Positions 43,470 through 53,092 of a stretch of DNA of 64,000 nt are shown here, one piece after another; position 1 is the first letter of the stretch, and every line of letters begins with the position of its first letter. Source of the DNA: Deltaproteobacteria bacterium (GTDB lineage: Bacteria; Myxococcota_A; UBA9160; UBA6930); contig JAJDAP010000079.1 in assembly GCA_029261795.1 (NCBI GenBank), positions 37,119 to 101,118 of the forward strand, in the 5' to 3' direction. Both the position numbers and the translations under genes were made by a program. The notes beneath the pieces are model-generated. The model ran no database searches and was not told where the DNA came from. It worked only from the letters and a program-made list of their open reading frames with translations.

Positions 43470-44153
43470 TCAGCGGCTGCGGCGATGCGCGGCCAGCAGG
43501 CCGACCGCGACGAGGACCGCCAGCGCCGGCTCGGGGATCAGCAGGACTCCGTTCAGCATCCCGAGCGCGCTGATCGGACCGGCTGCATAACGAATATCGA
43601 CGATCCCGGATGCGTCGACCACGATCGGGATCTTGGCGACCTGGGTGTCGAATAGCATTCCGCCGACGGGATCCAGTGTGGCGGTCCCGGCCAGACCCTG
43701 GGAATCCAAGACCGAGACGGTCGTGCGCTCTCCATCGGGCCCGAAGCTGAGCAACCAGAGTTCGAAGGCACCCTGCGGCAAGCCCCGCAACTGGAGCCTT
43801 GCTTCGAGGCCGGCCACGATGGAGTGTCCGTCGTCCCAGAGATCGCCGGCGCCCATCGGATCGCCGTTGACCGGGCTGGCCCGGAAGTCCGACGTGGGAC
43901 GACCGCTGTCCAGATAGCCGAGGATCGGGTCGGGGTTGGTCGGGTTCTCGAATGCGCTCCCGCAGCCGAGACCGAGTTCACCCGGCAACATGGTGCAGCT
44001 CGTGAGGGAGACGAAGCCGGCCTCGGTCGTCCGCGGCGAAATCGCGTCCAGGTCCCATCCTGCCAGGAAGACCGGCGTGGCCGTGGCCGGCGCCGGGGCG
44101 AAGCCGAGCAATGGCATCAGCAGGGAAACGAAGAGGAGCTGGCGGATTCGCAT
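43470..44153 (-). CDS. PEP-CTERM-like sorted exported protein
   Basis: This 227-residue protein has an N-terminal signal peptide (MRIRQLLFVSLLMPLLGF, cleavage near ATA) and a C-terminal sorting signal made of a PEP motif (LIPEP), a hydrophobic helix (ALAVLVAVGLLAAH) and a basic RRSR end. That tripartite tail is the PEP-CTERM signal processed by exosortases. The body is a beta-rich domain of unknown role. ATG 44153 was chosen because it starts the signal peptide; the frame is open 13 codons further. No exosortase gene lies in the window. Confidence 0.78.
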   Translation of the reverse strand: MRIRQLLFVSLLMPLLGFAPAPATATPVFLAGWDLDAISPRTTEAGFVSLTSCTMLPGELGLGCGSAFENPTNPDPILGYLDSGRPTSDFRASPVNGDPMGAGDLWDDGHSIVAGLEARLQLRGLPQGAFELWLLSFGPDGERTTVSVLDSQGLAGTATLDPVGGMLFDTQVAKIPIVVDASGIVDIRYAAGPISALGMLNGVLLIPEPALAVLVAVGLLAAHRRSR

Positions 44154-44260
44154 CAAGGGAACGTGGTTCCTTCCGACCGATTGTGTCAGCACCAGCTGAC
44201 GGCAGCGGGACGGCTTACGGGCGCGCGGAGGCCAGCGGCGCCGGCCGCGATCCCATCGGT

Positions 44261-44287
44261 GGCCGATCCCGGTTGTCGGGATCGGCC
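44261..44287 (-). terminator. Strong hairpin between two minus-strand genes
   Basis: A perfect 11-bp stem (GGCCGATCCCG and its complement) with a 5-base loop lies 18 bases past the stop of the gene at 44306-44722. There is no T-run, so Rho-assisted termination or RNA end protection is as likely as intrinsic termination. Confidence 0.5.
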
Positions 44288-44305
44288 GTCAGGCGTCGAC
44301 CGCGC

Positions 44306-44722
44306 TCAGAACGAGCGCGAAACCGACATGCTCGAGTTCCCGATGTCCTCGATCTTGATGCTGCCGGACGGGATCTTGGCGGCCGGCAGTGCCGAGCCGG
44401 AGGTTCCGTTCGGACCACTCGGGTTGAGCGAGGGCCTCACACCGGCGGAACGAAAGGCGCCCATCACACTATCGCGTAGGTTCGGCGGCTTGATCGAAGT
44501 CGCCTCGATGCGACCGCCTCCGAACGAGATGATCGTGACGCCCTTGCCGTAGACCGAGCCCAGCTCGGCCTCACTGACGACGGCCCCAGGAATGAGTGCG
44601 CCGAGCGCGTTCTGCTCTTCGGCTGCGGCCGCTCCTGCTCCGATCATGAATCCCAACCCAGCCAGCACAAAACCAGTGGCAAGCCCACCGGTCGCGATCC
44701 GCTTCAACTGCTGCGGCAACAT
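44306..44722 (-). CDS. Small exported protein of unknown function
   Basis: This 138-residue protein has a signal peptide (LATGFVLAGLGFMIGAGAAAA, cleavage before EEQNA). The mature part is about 105 residues with a VYGKGVTIISFGGGRIEA strand segment and a Gly/Ser/Pro-rich end. It has no Cys and no recognised motif. The region between it and the divergent ELWxxDGT gene (234 bases) should hold both promoters. Confidence 0.65.
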   Translation of the reverse strand: MLPQQLKRIATGGLATGFVLAGLGFMIGAGAAAAEEQNALGALIPGAVVSEAELGSVYGKGVTIISFGGGRIEATSIKPPNLRDSVMGAFRSAGVRPSLNPSGPNGTSGSALPAAKIPSGSIKIEDIGNSSMSVSRSF

Positions 44723-44956
44723 CGACGCGCCTCCTCGTCATTTAGGTGCAGGCATGATGCAGGGAGAGGGGGAAACACACCAGCAGAAAATGCATAAACG
44801 CGAGTAACCCCTTCCCCGGAGGAACCGAATTCTCTGATTCGACCGCCGACACCTTGGCAGCGCCGACGCCACCTATAGGAGTGGGGTGCGCGCGGGCACC
44901 CGCGAGGGGCCCCGCCGCGGCAGAACGCCGGCAACGAAGAGTAGAGGAGCATCAGG

Positions 44957-47900
44957 ATGGCGCTGGACGTGTGGGGGCTGCGAGGTCCCGTGGTGGCCTG
45001 GCTGTTGGCTCTCGCGTGGCTGCCCACGCTGGCGAGTGCCGATGTTCCGGTCTTCCAGGTGGCCGACCTCGACACCGGGTCCCAGGTCCGCTCCAGCTTC
45101 CCGGCCGCCGAACTCGTGGTCGGAGGCCAGGCCTATTTTGCCGCCAGCACCCCGGGAACGGGACGCGAACTCTGGGTGAGCGACGGGACGCCAGCGGGCA
45201 CCCGGCTGGTCAGTGACATCTGTCCTGGCGCATGCAGCGCCAACCCGGGAAACCTCACCCTGGTGGGCGGCCGCATCTATTTCGGCGCCGACGACGGGCT
45301 CCGCGGGCGCGAGATCTGGTCGACAGACGGCACGGCCGGAGGCACCACCCTGGTGGCCGACCTGTTCCCTGGCCGCACGGGATCGAACCCGACCCAGCTG
45401 ACGGCGCTCGGGGCGATCCTCGTGTTCAGCGCCATCTCGGCCACGATCGAGGACGATGGCAACGGAGGCTTCGAGTTCGAGAGCGTCGGGCGCGAACTGC
45501 ACCGCTCGGATGGAACCTCCTCGGGCACGGCCCTGGTCCGAGACCTGTGGGAGGGGGATTCCGGGAACGTCGATGGCCTGCGCAGCTTCGGCGGCCAGGT
45601 GTACTTTGCTGCGAAGGACGAGGTCTCCGTCGATCCCGACGGCGACGGCGTCTTCGAGCTGGTGACCCAGGGCCTCGAACTGTGGCGTTCCGATGGAACC
45701 AGCGCGGGAACGGAGCTCTTCCTCGACCTTGCCACCGACGACACCAGCTCGAGCCCGATGGAACTCACGGTTGCCGGCGGCTTGCTGTTCTTCTCGGCTG
45801 CCGAGGGCGGCCTCGGTACCGGCCGCAACCTGTGGCGCACCGATGGCAGCGTCGCCGGCAGCATCGATCTCGGCGCGCCCTCCGGGCAGATGCTCGACCC
45901 GCTCCATATGGTCGAGTGGCAGGGCGAGCTCTACTTCTCGGGCACCGACGTCTTCACCGGCCGCGAACTCTGGCGGAGTGACGGCACGGTCGCGGGCACG
46001 AACCTGGTGGCCGATTGGAATCTCCAGACCGCCTCGTCGTCTCCCCGCGAGCTGACACCCGTTGGAAGCACCCTCTTCTTCAACGCAAAGGGCGCGACGG
46101 GCGGACGCGAACTCCACCGGCTCGACGGCTCCGGGGTCGCGCTCGTGATCGATCTGCAGCCGACCGGGGGCTCGGACCCGAAGGAACTGATCGCCTTCGG
46201 CTCCCGCGTGCTGTTCAGTGCCAAGGGGCAAGGGGTAGCTCGCGAGCCTCACATCAGCGACGGCAGCAGTGCCGGTACCCAACTGCTGGCGGACATCCGG
46301 CCGAATAGCGTCGGTTCCGCACCGACGGGGTTCCAGGAGATCGGCAGCGTCGCCATCTTCGCTGCGAATGATGGTGTGACCGGAACCGAGCTCTGGATCA
46401 CCGATGGACAATCCAGCGGCACCGGGCAGTTGGCCAACCTGGCGACGGACGTTGCCAGCGGCCGGCCCGAGGCCCTGGAAGCGCTCGGCGGGCAGGTGCT
46501 GTTCTCCGCCACCGATGGCGTTTTCGGGCGCGAGCTCTGGGCGAGCGGCGGCCCTGGCGGAACCACCCAGCGCTTGGCGGATCTCAAGACCGGGGGGCCG
46601 AGCTCGGACCCGCAGGACCTGACCGCGTTCGGTGGCGAGGTCTTCTTCTCCGCCGACGCCACGGGTACGGGTCGCGAACTCCACGCCAGCGATGGGACGT
46701 CTTCAGGAACCCGCCTGGTGGCGGACCTGGAGGCTTTCGGGGGCAGTGATCCGCAGCAGTTCGTCCCGCTCTCCTCGATGCTCCTGTTCACGGCCACCAA
46801 TCTGTTCACGGCTCGCGAGCTCTACCAGACCGATGGTGTCACGACCGACATCGTCGCCGATCTGTTTCCCTCGGGCGTCGGCAGCGAGCCGACCGAGGTA
46901 ACGCCCATCGATGCAGACCGCGTGGTCTTCGCCGCCGACGGCGTGACGAATGGCGTCGAGCCCCACCTGAGTGACGGTACCAGCGCGGGGACACTCCTGA
47001 TCGAAGACGTCAACCCGATGCCCCTGGCGGACTCTTCGCCCAGCGGCTTCGCGGCCTCCGGGGGCCTCGTCTACTTCGCTGCGGGCGATGGGGTCTCGGG
47101 CCGCGAGCTCTACGTGACCGACGCGGCGGTGACGAGCGCCGCCAGGGTCGGCGACCTGATCGTCGGCCCCGGCGGCGCCGTGCCCCAGGAGCTGGTGGCA
47201 CTGGCCGGGGGTGGCGTTCTCTTCAGCGCGGCAGACCCGGTCGCCGGTCGCGAACTCTGGAGCTCCGACGGCACGGACGTCGGGTCCGGGCTGCTCCTCG
47301 ACATCCACAGTGGCTTTCTCTCCTCCTTCCCCGAGCGCTTCACGCCCTACCAGGGCCAGGTCCTGTTCCGCGCCAACGACGGACTCCATGGCACCGAACT
47401 CTGGATCTCTGACGGCACCGTTGCGGGCACGCGACTCGTGAAGGACATCCATGCCGGGCCGGCGGGCTCCTACCCCGACCACTTCGTCGAAGTGGACGGC
47501 TTGATGCTCTTCCAGGCCTGCGATTTCGAAGAGGGCTGCGAGGCCTGGGCCAGCGACGGAACCCAGGCGGGGACGCGTCGCGTCGGCCGGGTCGCGCTCG
47601 GCCCGACCAGCTCGAGCCCCGTCGAGTTCACGGCGGCAGGCCCGTGGATCTTCTTCCGGGCCGACGACGGCAGCACCGGCGAGGAACTCTGGGCCCTCGA
47701 CCGCGCCGCGCTCCAGAACGACCCCGACCAGGACGGCATCGACGCCAGCGTCGACAACTGCCTGCTCGAACCGAACCCGAGCCAGCTCGATACCGACGGC
47801 GATGCGTTCGGGAACGCCTGCGATTGCGACTTCGATCAGTCGGGCCGCTGCGACATCGCCGACTTCGGCATCTTCACCCCGGACTTCCAGAGTACCAGCG

Positions 47901-48016
47901 ACGCTGGAACCGGCACCGACATGGACGGCAACGGCAGCGTCGGCATCGCCGATTTCGACCTGTTCCTGAAGGGCTTCAGCACGACCCTTCCCGGACCCTC
48001 GGCGCCCATTCCCTGA
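44957..48016 (+). CDS. Secreted ELWxxDGT-repeat beta-propeller protein with dockerin-like C-terminus
   Basis: This 1019-residue protein has a signal peptide (VVAWLLALAWLPTLASA). From about residue 60 to 915 it carries about eighteen ELWxxDGT-type motifs (ELWVSDGT, EIWSTDGT, ELWRSDGT, ELWISDGT and degenerate forms), spaced roughly 45-55 residues. Each probably forms one propeller blade, giving two to three propellers. The end has a thrombospondin-3-like calcium segment (DPDQDGIDASVDNC) and two dockerin-like EF repeats (CDFDQSGRCDIADF, DMDGNGSVGIADF). AGAGGAG lies 7 bases before the ATG. It is a probable extracellular structural or binding protein. Confidence 0.88.
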   Translation: MALDVWGLRGPVVAWLLALAWLPTLASADVPVFQVADLDTGSQVRSSFPAAELVVGGQAYFAASTPGTGRELWVSDGTPAGTRLVSDICPGACSANPGNLTLVGGRIYFGADDGLRGREIWSTDGTAGGTTLVADLFPGRTGSNPTQLTALGAILVFSAISATIEDDGNGGFEFESVGRELHRSDGTSSGTALVRDLWEGDSGNVDGLRSFGGQVYFAAKDEVSVDPDGDGVFELVTQGLELWRSDGTSAGTELFLDLATDDTSSSPMELTVAGGLLFFSAAEGGLGTGRNLWRTDGSVAGSIDLGAPSGQMLDPLHMVEWQGELYFSGTDVFTGRELWRSDGTVAGTNLVADWNLQTASSSPRELTPVGSTLFFNAKGATGGRELHRLDGSGVALVIDLQPTGGSDPKELIAFGSRVLFSAKGQGVAREPHISDGSSAGTQLLADIRPNSVGSAPTGFQEIGSVAIFAANDGVTGTELWITDGQSSGTGQLANLATDVASGRPEALEALGGQVLFSATDGVFGRELWASGGPGGTTQRLADLKTGGPSSDPQDLTAFGGEVFFSADATGTGRELHASDGTSSGTRLVADLEAFGGSDPQQFVPLSSMLLFTATNLFTARELYQTDGVTTDIVADLFPSGVGSEPTEVTPIDADRVVFAADGVTNGVEPHLSDGTSAGTLLIEDVNPMPLADSSPSGFAASGGLVYFAAGDGVSGRELYVTDAAVTSAARVGDLIVGPGGAVPQELVALAGGGVLFSAADPVAGRELWSSDGTDVGSGLLLDIHSGFLSSFPERFTPYQGQVLFRANDGLHGTELWISDGTVAGTRLVKDIHAGPAGSYPDHFVEVDGLMLFQACDFEEGCEAWASDGTQAGTRRVGRVALGPTSSSPVEFTAAGPWIFFRADDGSTGEELWALDRAALQNDPDQDGIDASVDNCLLEPNPSQLDTDGDAFGNACDCDFDQSGRCDIADFGIFTPDFQSTSDAGTGTDMDGNGSVGIADFDLFLKGFSTTLPGPSAPIP

Positions 48017-48017
48017 G

Positions 48018-48623
48018 TCACTCGCCCGGGTGCGGGAACTGGGCCCGGATCGCGTCGGAGTACGCGTCCCAATCGGCGGGATCGGCGTAGTCGAGGAACG
48101 CGCGGGCCTGGTCGACCTCCTGATCGAGGCCCTCCAGCACGTCGAGCACACGGGTCGCGGCGCCGTCCGCATTCTCGGCATGCTGAAAGAACCGATCCCA
48201 GAGGCTCGCCACCAGGTTCGGATCACGGCTCTCCAGCGCCAGCTGCGCGGCCAGTTCATGGACGACCGGGTTCGGGTCGACGAGTGCGTCGATCAGTCCC
48301 TGGGTGTCAGCCGCGTCGGCCGCGCGGGCCGTCGGCCGGCTCCCGAGACTGCCAGCGGCACGCGCTGCCTGCGCGAGCCTCTCGTGAATTGCCGCTGGCG
48401 TGGACGGGACGTCAGCCGCGCTCGAGCCGCTCGAAGCGCGCCTGGATTCGGCCTTCCCGGGAAGGCCGGCCGCCTCCGAGGCCACGGGAACCTCGGCAGC
48501 CCGGGTCGGCACGGCGGCCGCGGACGCCGCCTCGACGGGCGCTCGTGAATCCATCGAGAGGCGAAGCACCACGAAGCAAGCCGTCAAGAGGACGGCGCCA
48601 GCCAAGATGGCGGCTCGACGCAT
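48018..48623 (-). CDS. Exported HEAT-repeat-like protein (paralogue A)
   Basis: This 201-residue protein starts at ATG 48623 (MRRAAILAGAVLLTACFVVL; a lipobox-like LTAC is present), though a start at 48659 is possible. A Ser/Ala/Pro-rich linker leads to a helical-repeat region. Its C-terminal block (VLDVLEGLDQEVDQARAFLD, then YADPADWDAY) closely matches that of the protein at 49478-50356 (VLDFLGEEVDEAWEALDYFD, then PTDWAAV), so the two are paralogues. It ends one base away from the convergent ELWxxDGT gene. The function is unknown. Confidence 0.65.
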   Translation of the reverse strand: MRRAAILAGAVLLTACFVVLRLSMDSRAPVEAASAAAVPTRAAEVPVASEAAGLPGKAESRRASSGSSAADVPSTPAAIHERLAQAARAAGSLGSRPTARAADAADTQGLIDALVDPNPVVHELAAQLALESRDPNLVASLWDRFFQHAENADGAATRVLDVLEGLDQEVDQARAFLDYADPADWDAYSDAIRAQFPHPGE

Positions 48624-48766
48624 CAGCGACCCATCTTCATGGATTTCTCCAGTCGGCATCCAGCCATGAGCACGGCAGGACGATAGAGGCCGTTCATCCG
48701 CAGCGCGTTCGCGATGGCCCCAGGGGATTGGTAAATTTACTCGCCCCGAACTTGGAGATCCAGCCT

Positions 48767-49444
48767 TTGCCCTTGTTCCACCGACACCCGAACCATCTTC
48801 CCACCCTGCTCGTCGCGACCACGATGACCCTGGTCGGCGCGTGCTCCGAGGAGGCCACGACCTCCGACGGCACCGCGCTGGAGGAGCCGGGTAGGACCAT
48901 CGAGGCCTACAGCGCCGGAACCGAAGCGATCGAGAAGACCGGCGAGAACGATCCGCGTAACGCCCGCATCTTCGACGTCGGTGTCGCGGGCAAGACCGCC
49001 GCAGAAGTCTCGCAGGTTCTCGAGCTGGCTCAGGCCGAGCCCCAGCTCCCGGCCGTCCAACTCGAAGCCATCTCCGCGCTCGAGTTCATCGGCAAGCACG
49101 TGCCGGACGAAGCCGCGCTGGCGTGCGGAGCCATCATGGACCAGGCCAAGGAACCCGTCGTTCGGATCGCGGGCGCCGAGGCGCTCGAGTTCATCGGTGG
49201 CCGGAAGGCCACGGACATTCTCCTGGATCATCTTCAGGACGCGTCAGGCGACGTCAGGCACCGTGTAGCCGACGCACTGGAGTTCATGGTCGAGCCCGGC
49301 GACTTCCCGCTGGTGCAGGCCGCTTTCGAGGCCGAAGTCGATCGTGCCGTGAAGGCCGAGATCTTCGAGCTGATCGAGAACATCGAACTCGACCGGCGCC
49401 GACTCGAAGCGGAGAAGACCAAGGCGCTCGGCGACCCGGTCTAG
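48767..49444 (+). CDS. HEAT-repeat lipoprotein
   Basis: This 225-residue protein starts at TTG 48767 (GGAG site 10 bases upstream), giving a signal with lipobox VGAC. A start at TTG 48773 is also possible. After a polar linker come four to five HEAT-like helical pairs (QLEAISALEFIGKHVPDEA; RIAGAEALEFIGGRKATDIL; RHRVADALEFM), each with the ALEFx core. Such lipoproteins serve as scaffolds. It lies between two convergent minus-strand genes of similar helical type, so the three form a small cluster. Confidence 0.65.
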   Translation: MPLFHRHPNHLPTLLVATTMTLVGACSEEATTSDGTALEEPGRTIEAYSAGTEAIEKTGENDPRNARIFDVGVAGKTAAEVSQVLELAQAEPQLPAVQLEAISALEFIGKHVPDEAALACGAIMDQAKEPVVRIAGAEALEFIGGRKATDILLDHLQDASGDVRHRVADALEFMVEPGDFPLVQAAFEAEVDRAVKAEIFELIENIELDRRRLEAEKTKALGDPV

Positions 49445-49477
49445 AACCGCCGGAGTGGGAAGATCGCCGGTCGGCTC

Positions 49478-50356
49478 CTACTCTCCGGCGCAGGCGATCA
49501 CAGTCGACTGGCAATCGAGTTGCGTCCAGCCGTTGGCGACCCGCTGCCTGGCGACCGCGGCCCAGTCCGTGGGATCGAAATAGTCGAGTGCCTCCCATGC
49601 CTCGTCGACCTCCTCACCCAGGAAGTCCAGCACTCCGAGAATCGCCTCGGCCCGGTCGTAATTGCTCGTGAGGTCGCCCTCGAACATGCCCCACAGCGCG
49701 GCCGGCACGGCGGGGTCGGTGCTCTCCTCGAGAATGTAGAGCGCTGGCTCGTACATGTCCGGGTCGGGGTCGCCGACCGCCTGGAGCAGGGCCGGTGTGG
49801 TCATGGCCTCGAACTCGTCGACTTCGTCCGGTTCGAGAGGCTCGAGATCCTCGATGGCCTCGATGGCCTCTCTCCTCACGTCGGCCGGCGCACTCGTTTG
49901 TGCGACGACATCCACGAGGCCGTTCACGGCGCCCAGCTCCAGCAGCGCATCGACGGCCGCGCTGCGAACGACCCCATCGGGGTCGTCGGTGGCCAGCCGC
50001 TGGAGGTGGCGCTCCCGCGCGAGACGGGTCCGCCTGCGGACCTCTCTGGACTCGGCCACGAACCCCTCCTCGTGGCGCCCCTCCATGCCCTCAGACACTT
50101 CGAGAGCGTCCGTCTGGGCGTCCTGGAAGGGCACTTCAGCCGAACCAGGCGTCGTGGCGGTCGCAATGTTGATGCGGCCGGCGCTGACGTCGTCGGAATC
50201 GACGGCCCGCTCGGTGGGGTTCGCCAACGCCTCCCAGGAGAAGTCGGCTAGCGGTCCGTCGGGGCCATCCAGGGCATGCCGCGCGTAGGCCATCGAGGCC
50301 GTAAGCGCCAAGAGGCCCAGCACGAATGCGATGTTCCGCGGGATGTGAGACTGCAT
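49478..50356 (-). CDS. Exported HEAT-repeat-like protein (paralogue B)
   Basis: This 292-residue protein has an N-terminal signal or membrane anchor (IAFVLGLLALTASMAYA). A charged linker (about 75-115, many Arg and Glu) leads to HEAT-type repeats (DDPDGVVRSAAVDALLELG; ADVRREAIEAIEDLEPLE). The C-terminal block is paralogous to the end of the protein at 48018-48623, and two Cys lie near the end (LDCQSTVIACAGE). The function is unknown; it is probably periplasmic. Confidence 0.65.
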   Translation of the reverse strand: MQSHIPRNIAFVLGLLALTASMAYARHALDGPDGPLADFSWEALANPTERAVDSDDVSAGRINIATATTPGSAEVPFQDAQTDALEVSEGMEGRHEEGFVAESREVRRRTRLARERHLQRLATDDPDGVVRSAAVDALLELGAVNGLVDVVAQTSAPADVRREAIEAIEDLEPLEPDEVDEFEAMTTPALLQAVGDPDPDMYEPALYILEESTDPAVPAALWGMFEGDLTSNYDRAEAILGVLDFLGEEVDEAWEALDYFDPTDWAAVARQRVANGWTQLDCQSTVIACAGE

Positions 50357-50446
50357 GATTCCACTCCGGATGGGCCGGCCGGGGCTTGGGCCCCGTGCGG
50401 CGCAGATCGAATTATGCCACGACGAGGCCGCTGCGGGTGTCCATTC

Positions 50447-51019
50447 TCACTGTGACTGGGCCTTCTGGGCGGCCCCGATGGCGCTCTGGCGGATCAACTC
50501 GGCCTGGAGCTTCTGCTGGACCATCTCGTTCAGGCCATTGCTGTAGAAGCCGAAGACGTTCAAGCCATCTCGCATCGACACGCCCGAAGTCTTCCCGGCC
50601 CAGTACGAAACATTCCCGAGGGAGAACCCGGCTTCGCCGAAGTGCTGCTCGAGGATCGGGCCCGCAGGCGTCTCGGACGCGCGGCAGTCGAAGCTGATGT
50701 TGTAGACCATGTCCCCGGCGAGCCGGAACGTCACGTCGCAGGGTGCGATTCCGAGGACTTCCTTGGCGCGAACCCGGTAATCCTGCAGGCGGGGGACCTG
50801 GCTTCCTTCGACATGGCCACTGTCGCGGATCTGCTCGGCGTCGGGGAACTGCTCGAGCAAGACCTCCTCGGGCGTCCCGAAGCGCACCCCGGCCCAGCCA
50901 TCGGGCCCCGGGTCCTCACGGGAGTCGAGCGCCGAAGCGTCGGGCGCTACGGCCAGGAACAGCGCGAGCGCGCACACGATGCCGGCAAGGCGTTGGAGGT
51001 TGTCCTTCATCGTTCTCAT
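50447..51019 (-). CDS. Small exported protein of unknown function
   Basis: This 190-residue protein starts at ATG 51019 (GGGAGAG upstream); ATG 51010 is an alternative. It has a signal peptide (LAGIVCALALFLAVAPDASA). The mature domain begins WAGVRFGTPEEVLLEQFP and carries two Cys (APCDVTF, SFDCRAS) that could form a disulfide. The pattern resembles small periplasmic proteins that monitor or bind a ligand, but I do not recognise the family. Confidence 0.65.
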   Translation of the reverse strand: MRTMKDNLQRLAGIVCALALFLAVAPDASALDSREDPGPDGWAGVRFGTPEEVLLEQFPDAEQIRDSGHVEGSQVPRLQDYRVRAKEVLGIAPCDVTFRLAGDMVYNISFDCRASETPAGPILEQHFGEAGFSLGNVSYWAGKTSGVSMRDGLNVFGFYSNGLNEMVQQKLQAELIRQSAIGAAQKAQSQ

Positions 51020-51141
51020 CGTCAGCTCTCCCTTCGAGGTTCTGCGGGGTTCGGATCGCACCCTCCCGTGCGGTCCAAGCGGCGCCATCGCGAATTCGCG
51101 CGGCTGGCGGCGCCTCAAAATTAGCGGCTCCCATGGAGCAG

Positions 51142-51176
51142 AAAAAGGGCCGGAGAGGTGGAAACCCCTCCGGCCC
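51142..51176 (-). terminator. Intrinsic terminator (minus strand)
   Basis: GGGCCGGAG (51147-51155) pairs with CTCCGGCCC (51168-51176). On the minus strand the stem is followed by TTTTT (51142-51146 on the plus strand reads AAAAA). It lies 20 bases past the stop of the large gene at 51197. Confidence 0.82.
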
Positions 51177-51196
51177 TTCGGACCAATGGCATCCCG

Positions 51197-53092
51197 CTAC
51201 GGCGCGATGCACTCCACCAGAACCGTGGTCAATGTGTGACCGAGGAGCTGGGTAGCGTCGTCCTGAGCGGACGCGAACGAACCGACCAGGGTGCCACCTT
51301 CGAGGCGACCCTGTGCCAGTGCAGCCAGGTCATACGGCGTTCCCGTGAACGGCGCATTCGCGGGGCCGGCGATGAAGTGTCGCGCCCCCGCGTCCGTGGA
51401 CGGTTGCCCACCGGCTCCCGGCGAGAGCTGGATCGTCGGACCGACGTCCCAGGCATCACCCGAGGCCTCACCCGTCGTCAGCAGGTTGCCACCAGGCGTC
51501 CCGGGAGACAACGAGACATCGGCGCAGCTGCCGATGGTGGTGCGCTGCAGGTTGACCGCGGCGGAGTCGCCAGCCACCGAGGGAGTCACGCTGACCGTGA
51601 TGTCCTGGCAGGTCTTGGCCGTGTGAGCCGGGAACACCCCGGCGAACAAGGGAATCTCGGTCTCCGTGCAGCGCGTGAACGTTGAACAGGCATCCACGCC
51701 AGGGGCGCCAGATGTATCTGCGGCGATGTCGATGTCGCCACATGCAGCCACATCAACCCGCGGCAGCACTCCGGCGCCAGCCGCGGTCGCAATGAAACCA
51801 TGGTTTCGCAGCGAATCGACACACACGTCGATCGGCGCGCCGAGGATCAGTGTCGCCACGATTCCTCGCGCCGGGCCGCCCGAGGTAGCGATGCCACCCG
51901 GGAGGATTTCTGCCACATCGATCATCTGGTTTGCACTGGTGCCATTGAGCGACACGGTGACCGGAGCCGGGAAGTTGGGCCCGATCGGGGCCACATCCGT
52001 GGGATCGCACTGCGCGCCGGCCGGGCCGACGAAGCCAGTTCCGCCCAGATCGGCCACGGTCTCGTCGCAGAAGAACGTGCCCCCGGTCGGACCATTGAGG
52101 TAGGCCTCGAGGTTGGTCGCGGTCACACCACCACTGATGCACTGCGTCCCGGCGGCCGGACCCGCGAAGGATCCACCCGGCGGGGTGCTGTCGCAGAAGT
52201 CGGTGATGCCGGCGACACCGCCACAGATGGACTCGTCGCCACCATCCGGATCGGCGCCCGCGCACGGGGTACCCGGAAGTGCGAACGTCGTGCTCGCGTT
52301 GCAGAGATGGAACGTGCCACCAGGGCCGAGGTCCGTGTTCGCGGCACGACCGAACTTCAAGCAGTCCGGGCAGCCCGTCACGTCGCAGGTCTCGGGAACG
52401 CCCTTGAGACCGGGGCAATCGAGGTCGCTGTCGCAAGCCACCCCGGAGAGACCGCAGCGGTTCTCGGCCATCGCGCCGAAGACGCGATGCGAGTCGCCGT
52501 TGCTGATCACCTGGGTATCCCAGCCCTGACCGAACGCGCCGCCCACGATGATGCGGAGACCGAGGTCGCCGAACGTGGCCGTCGAGAGGAGACCAAGCTG
52601 ACCGAGTTCTTCGTCAACCGCGGTGACATCGAAGGTCTTCGGGCCACACTTGTGCTTGCCCGCAGTGCCCAGGCCCGTCGCGTCCTTCAACTTGTTGAAG
52701 GACTTGCCGAGCTTGCCCTTCTCGGTGACGCCGTCGATGGTGGCCATGTCGACGCCGACCACACCAATCTTGGCCAGGCTCTTCTGGCACTTCAAGGCTG
52801 CCTTGATGAGGCCCTTGGATGCGCCAGCCTCGATCGAGTCGGCCTCGCTCACCGGCGGGGTCTTTGCGAGACCCTTCGCGATATTGGCCGCAACCTTGTC
52901 CTCGTCCTTCAACCAGCCATCAACGCACTTGGCCAGTTCCTTCTGGACGTCGGTCGTAATCTTCGCGTTGTTCTTCGTGACGTCCTTTCCACACTTGTTG
53001 ACGTCGGCCGAGGCCGCCATCGGCCCGAACACTAGCCCGGCGGCAGCGAAGCCACCGAGAAGCGCGAACCTCTTCAGCTTTTGGGAAAACAA
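51197..53092 (-). CDS. Large secreted protein of unknown function
   Basis: This 631-residue protein starts at TTG 53092; GGAGGC lies 8 bases upstream, which decides the start. It has a signal peptide (FALLGGFAAAGLVFGPMAASA). Residues about 25-160 are a Lys-rich helical domain with spaced Cys (VNKCGKDVTKNN; ELAKCVDGWLKDEDK; ALKCQKSLAKIG). The rest is beta-rich, Gly- and Cys-containing, with DSDLDCPG and CSTFTRCTE segments. I do not recognise the family. It has its own terminator and sits between other exported proteins. Confidence 0.68.
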   Translation of the reverse strand: MFSQKLKRFALLGGFAAAGLVFGPMAASADVNKCGKDVTKNNAKITTDVQKELAKCVDGWLKDEDKVAANIAKGLAKTPPVSEADSIEAGASKGLIKAALKCQKSLAKIGVVGVDMATIDGVTEKGKLGKSFNKLKDATGLGTAGKHKCGPKTFDVTAVDEELGQLGLLSTATFGDLGLRIIVGGAFGQGWDTQVISNGDSHRVFGAMAENRCGLSGVACDSDLDCPGLKGVPETCDVTGCPDCLKFGRAANTDLGPGGTFHLCNASTTFALPGTPCAGADPDGGDESICGGVAGITDFCDSTPPGGSFAGPAAGTQCISGGVTATNLEAYLNGPTGGTFFCDETVADLGGTGFVGPAGAQCDPTDVAPIGPNFPAPVTVSLNGTSANQMIDVAEILPGGIATSGGPARGIVATLILGAPIDVCVDSLRNHGFIATAAGAGVLPRVDVAACGDIDIAADTSGAPGVDACSTFTRCTETEIPLFAGVFPAHTAKTCQDITVSVTPSVAGDSAAVNLQRTTIGSCADVSLSPGTPGGNLLTTGEASGDAWDVGPTIQLSPGAGGQPSTDAGARHFIAGPANAPFTGTPYDLAALAQGRLEGGTLVGSFASAQDDATQLLGHTLTTVLVECIAP

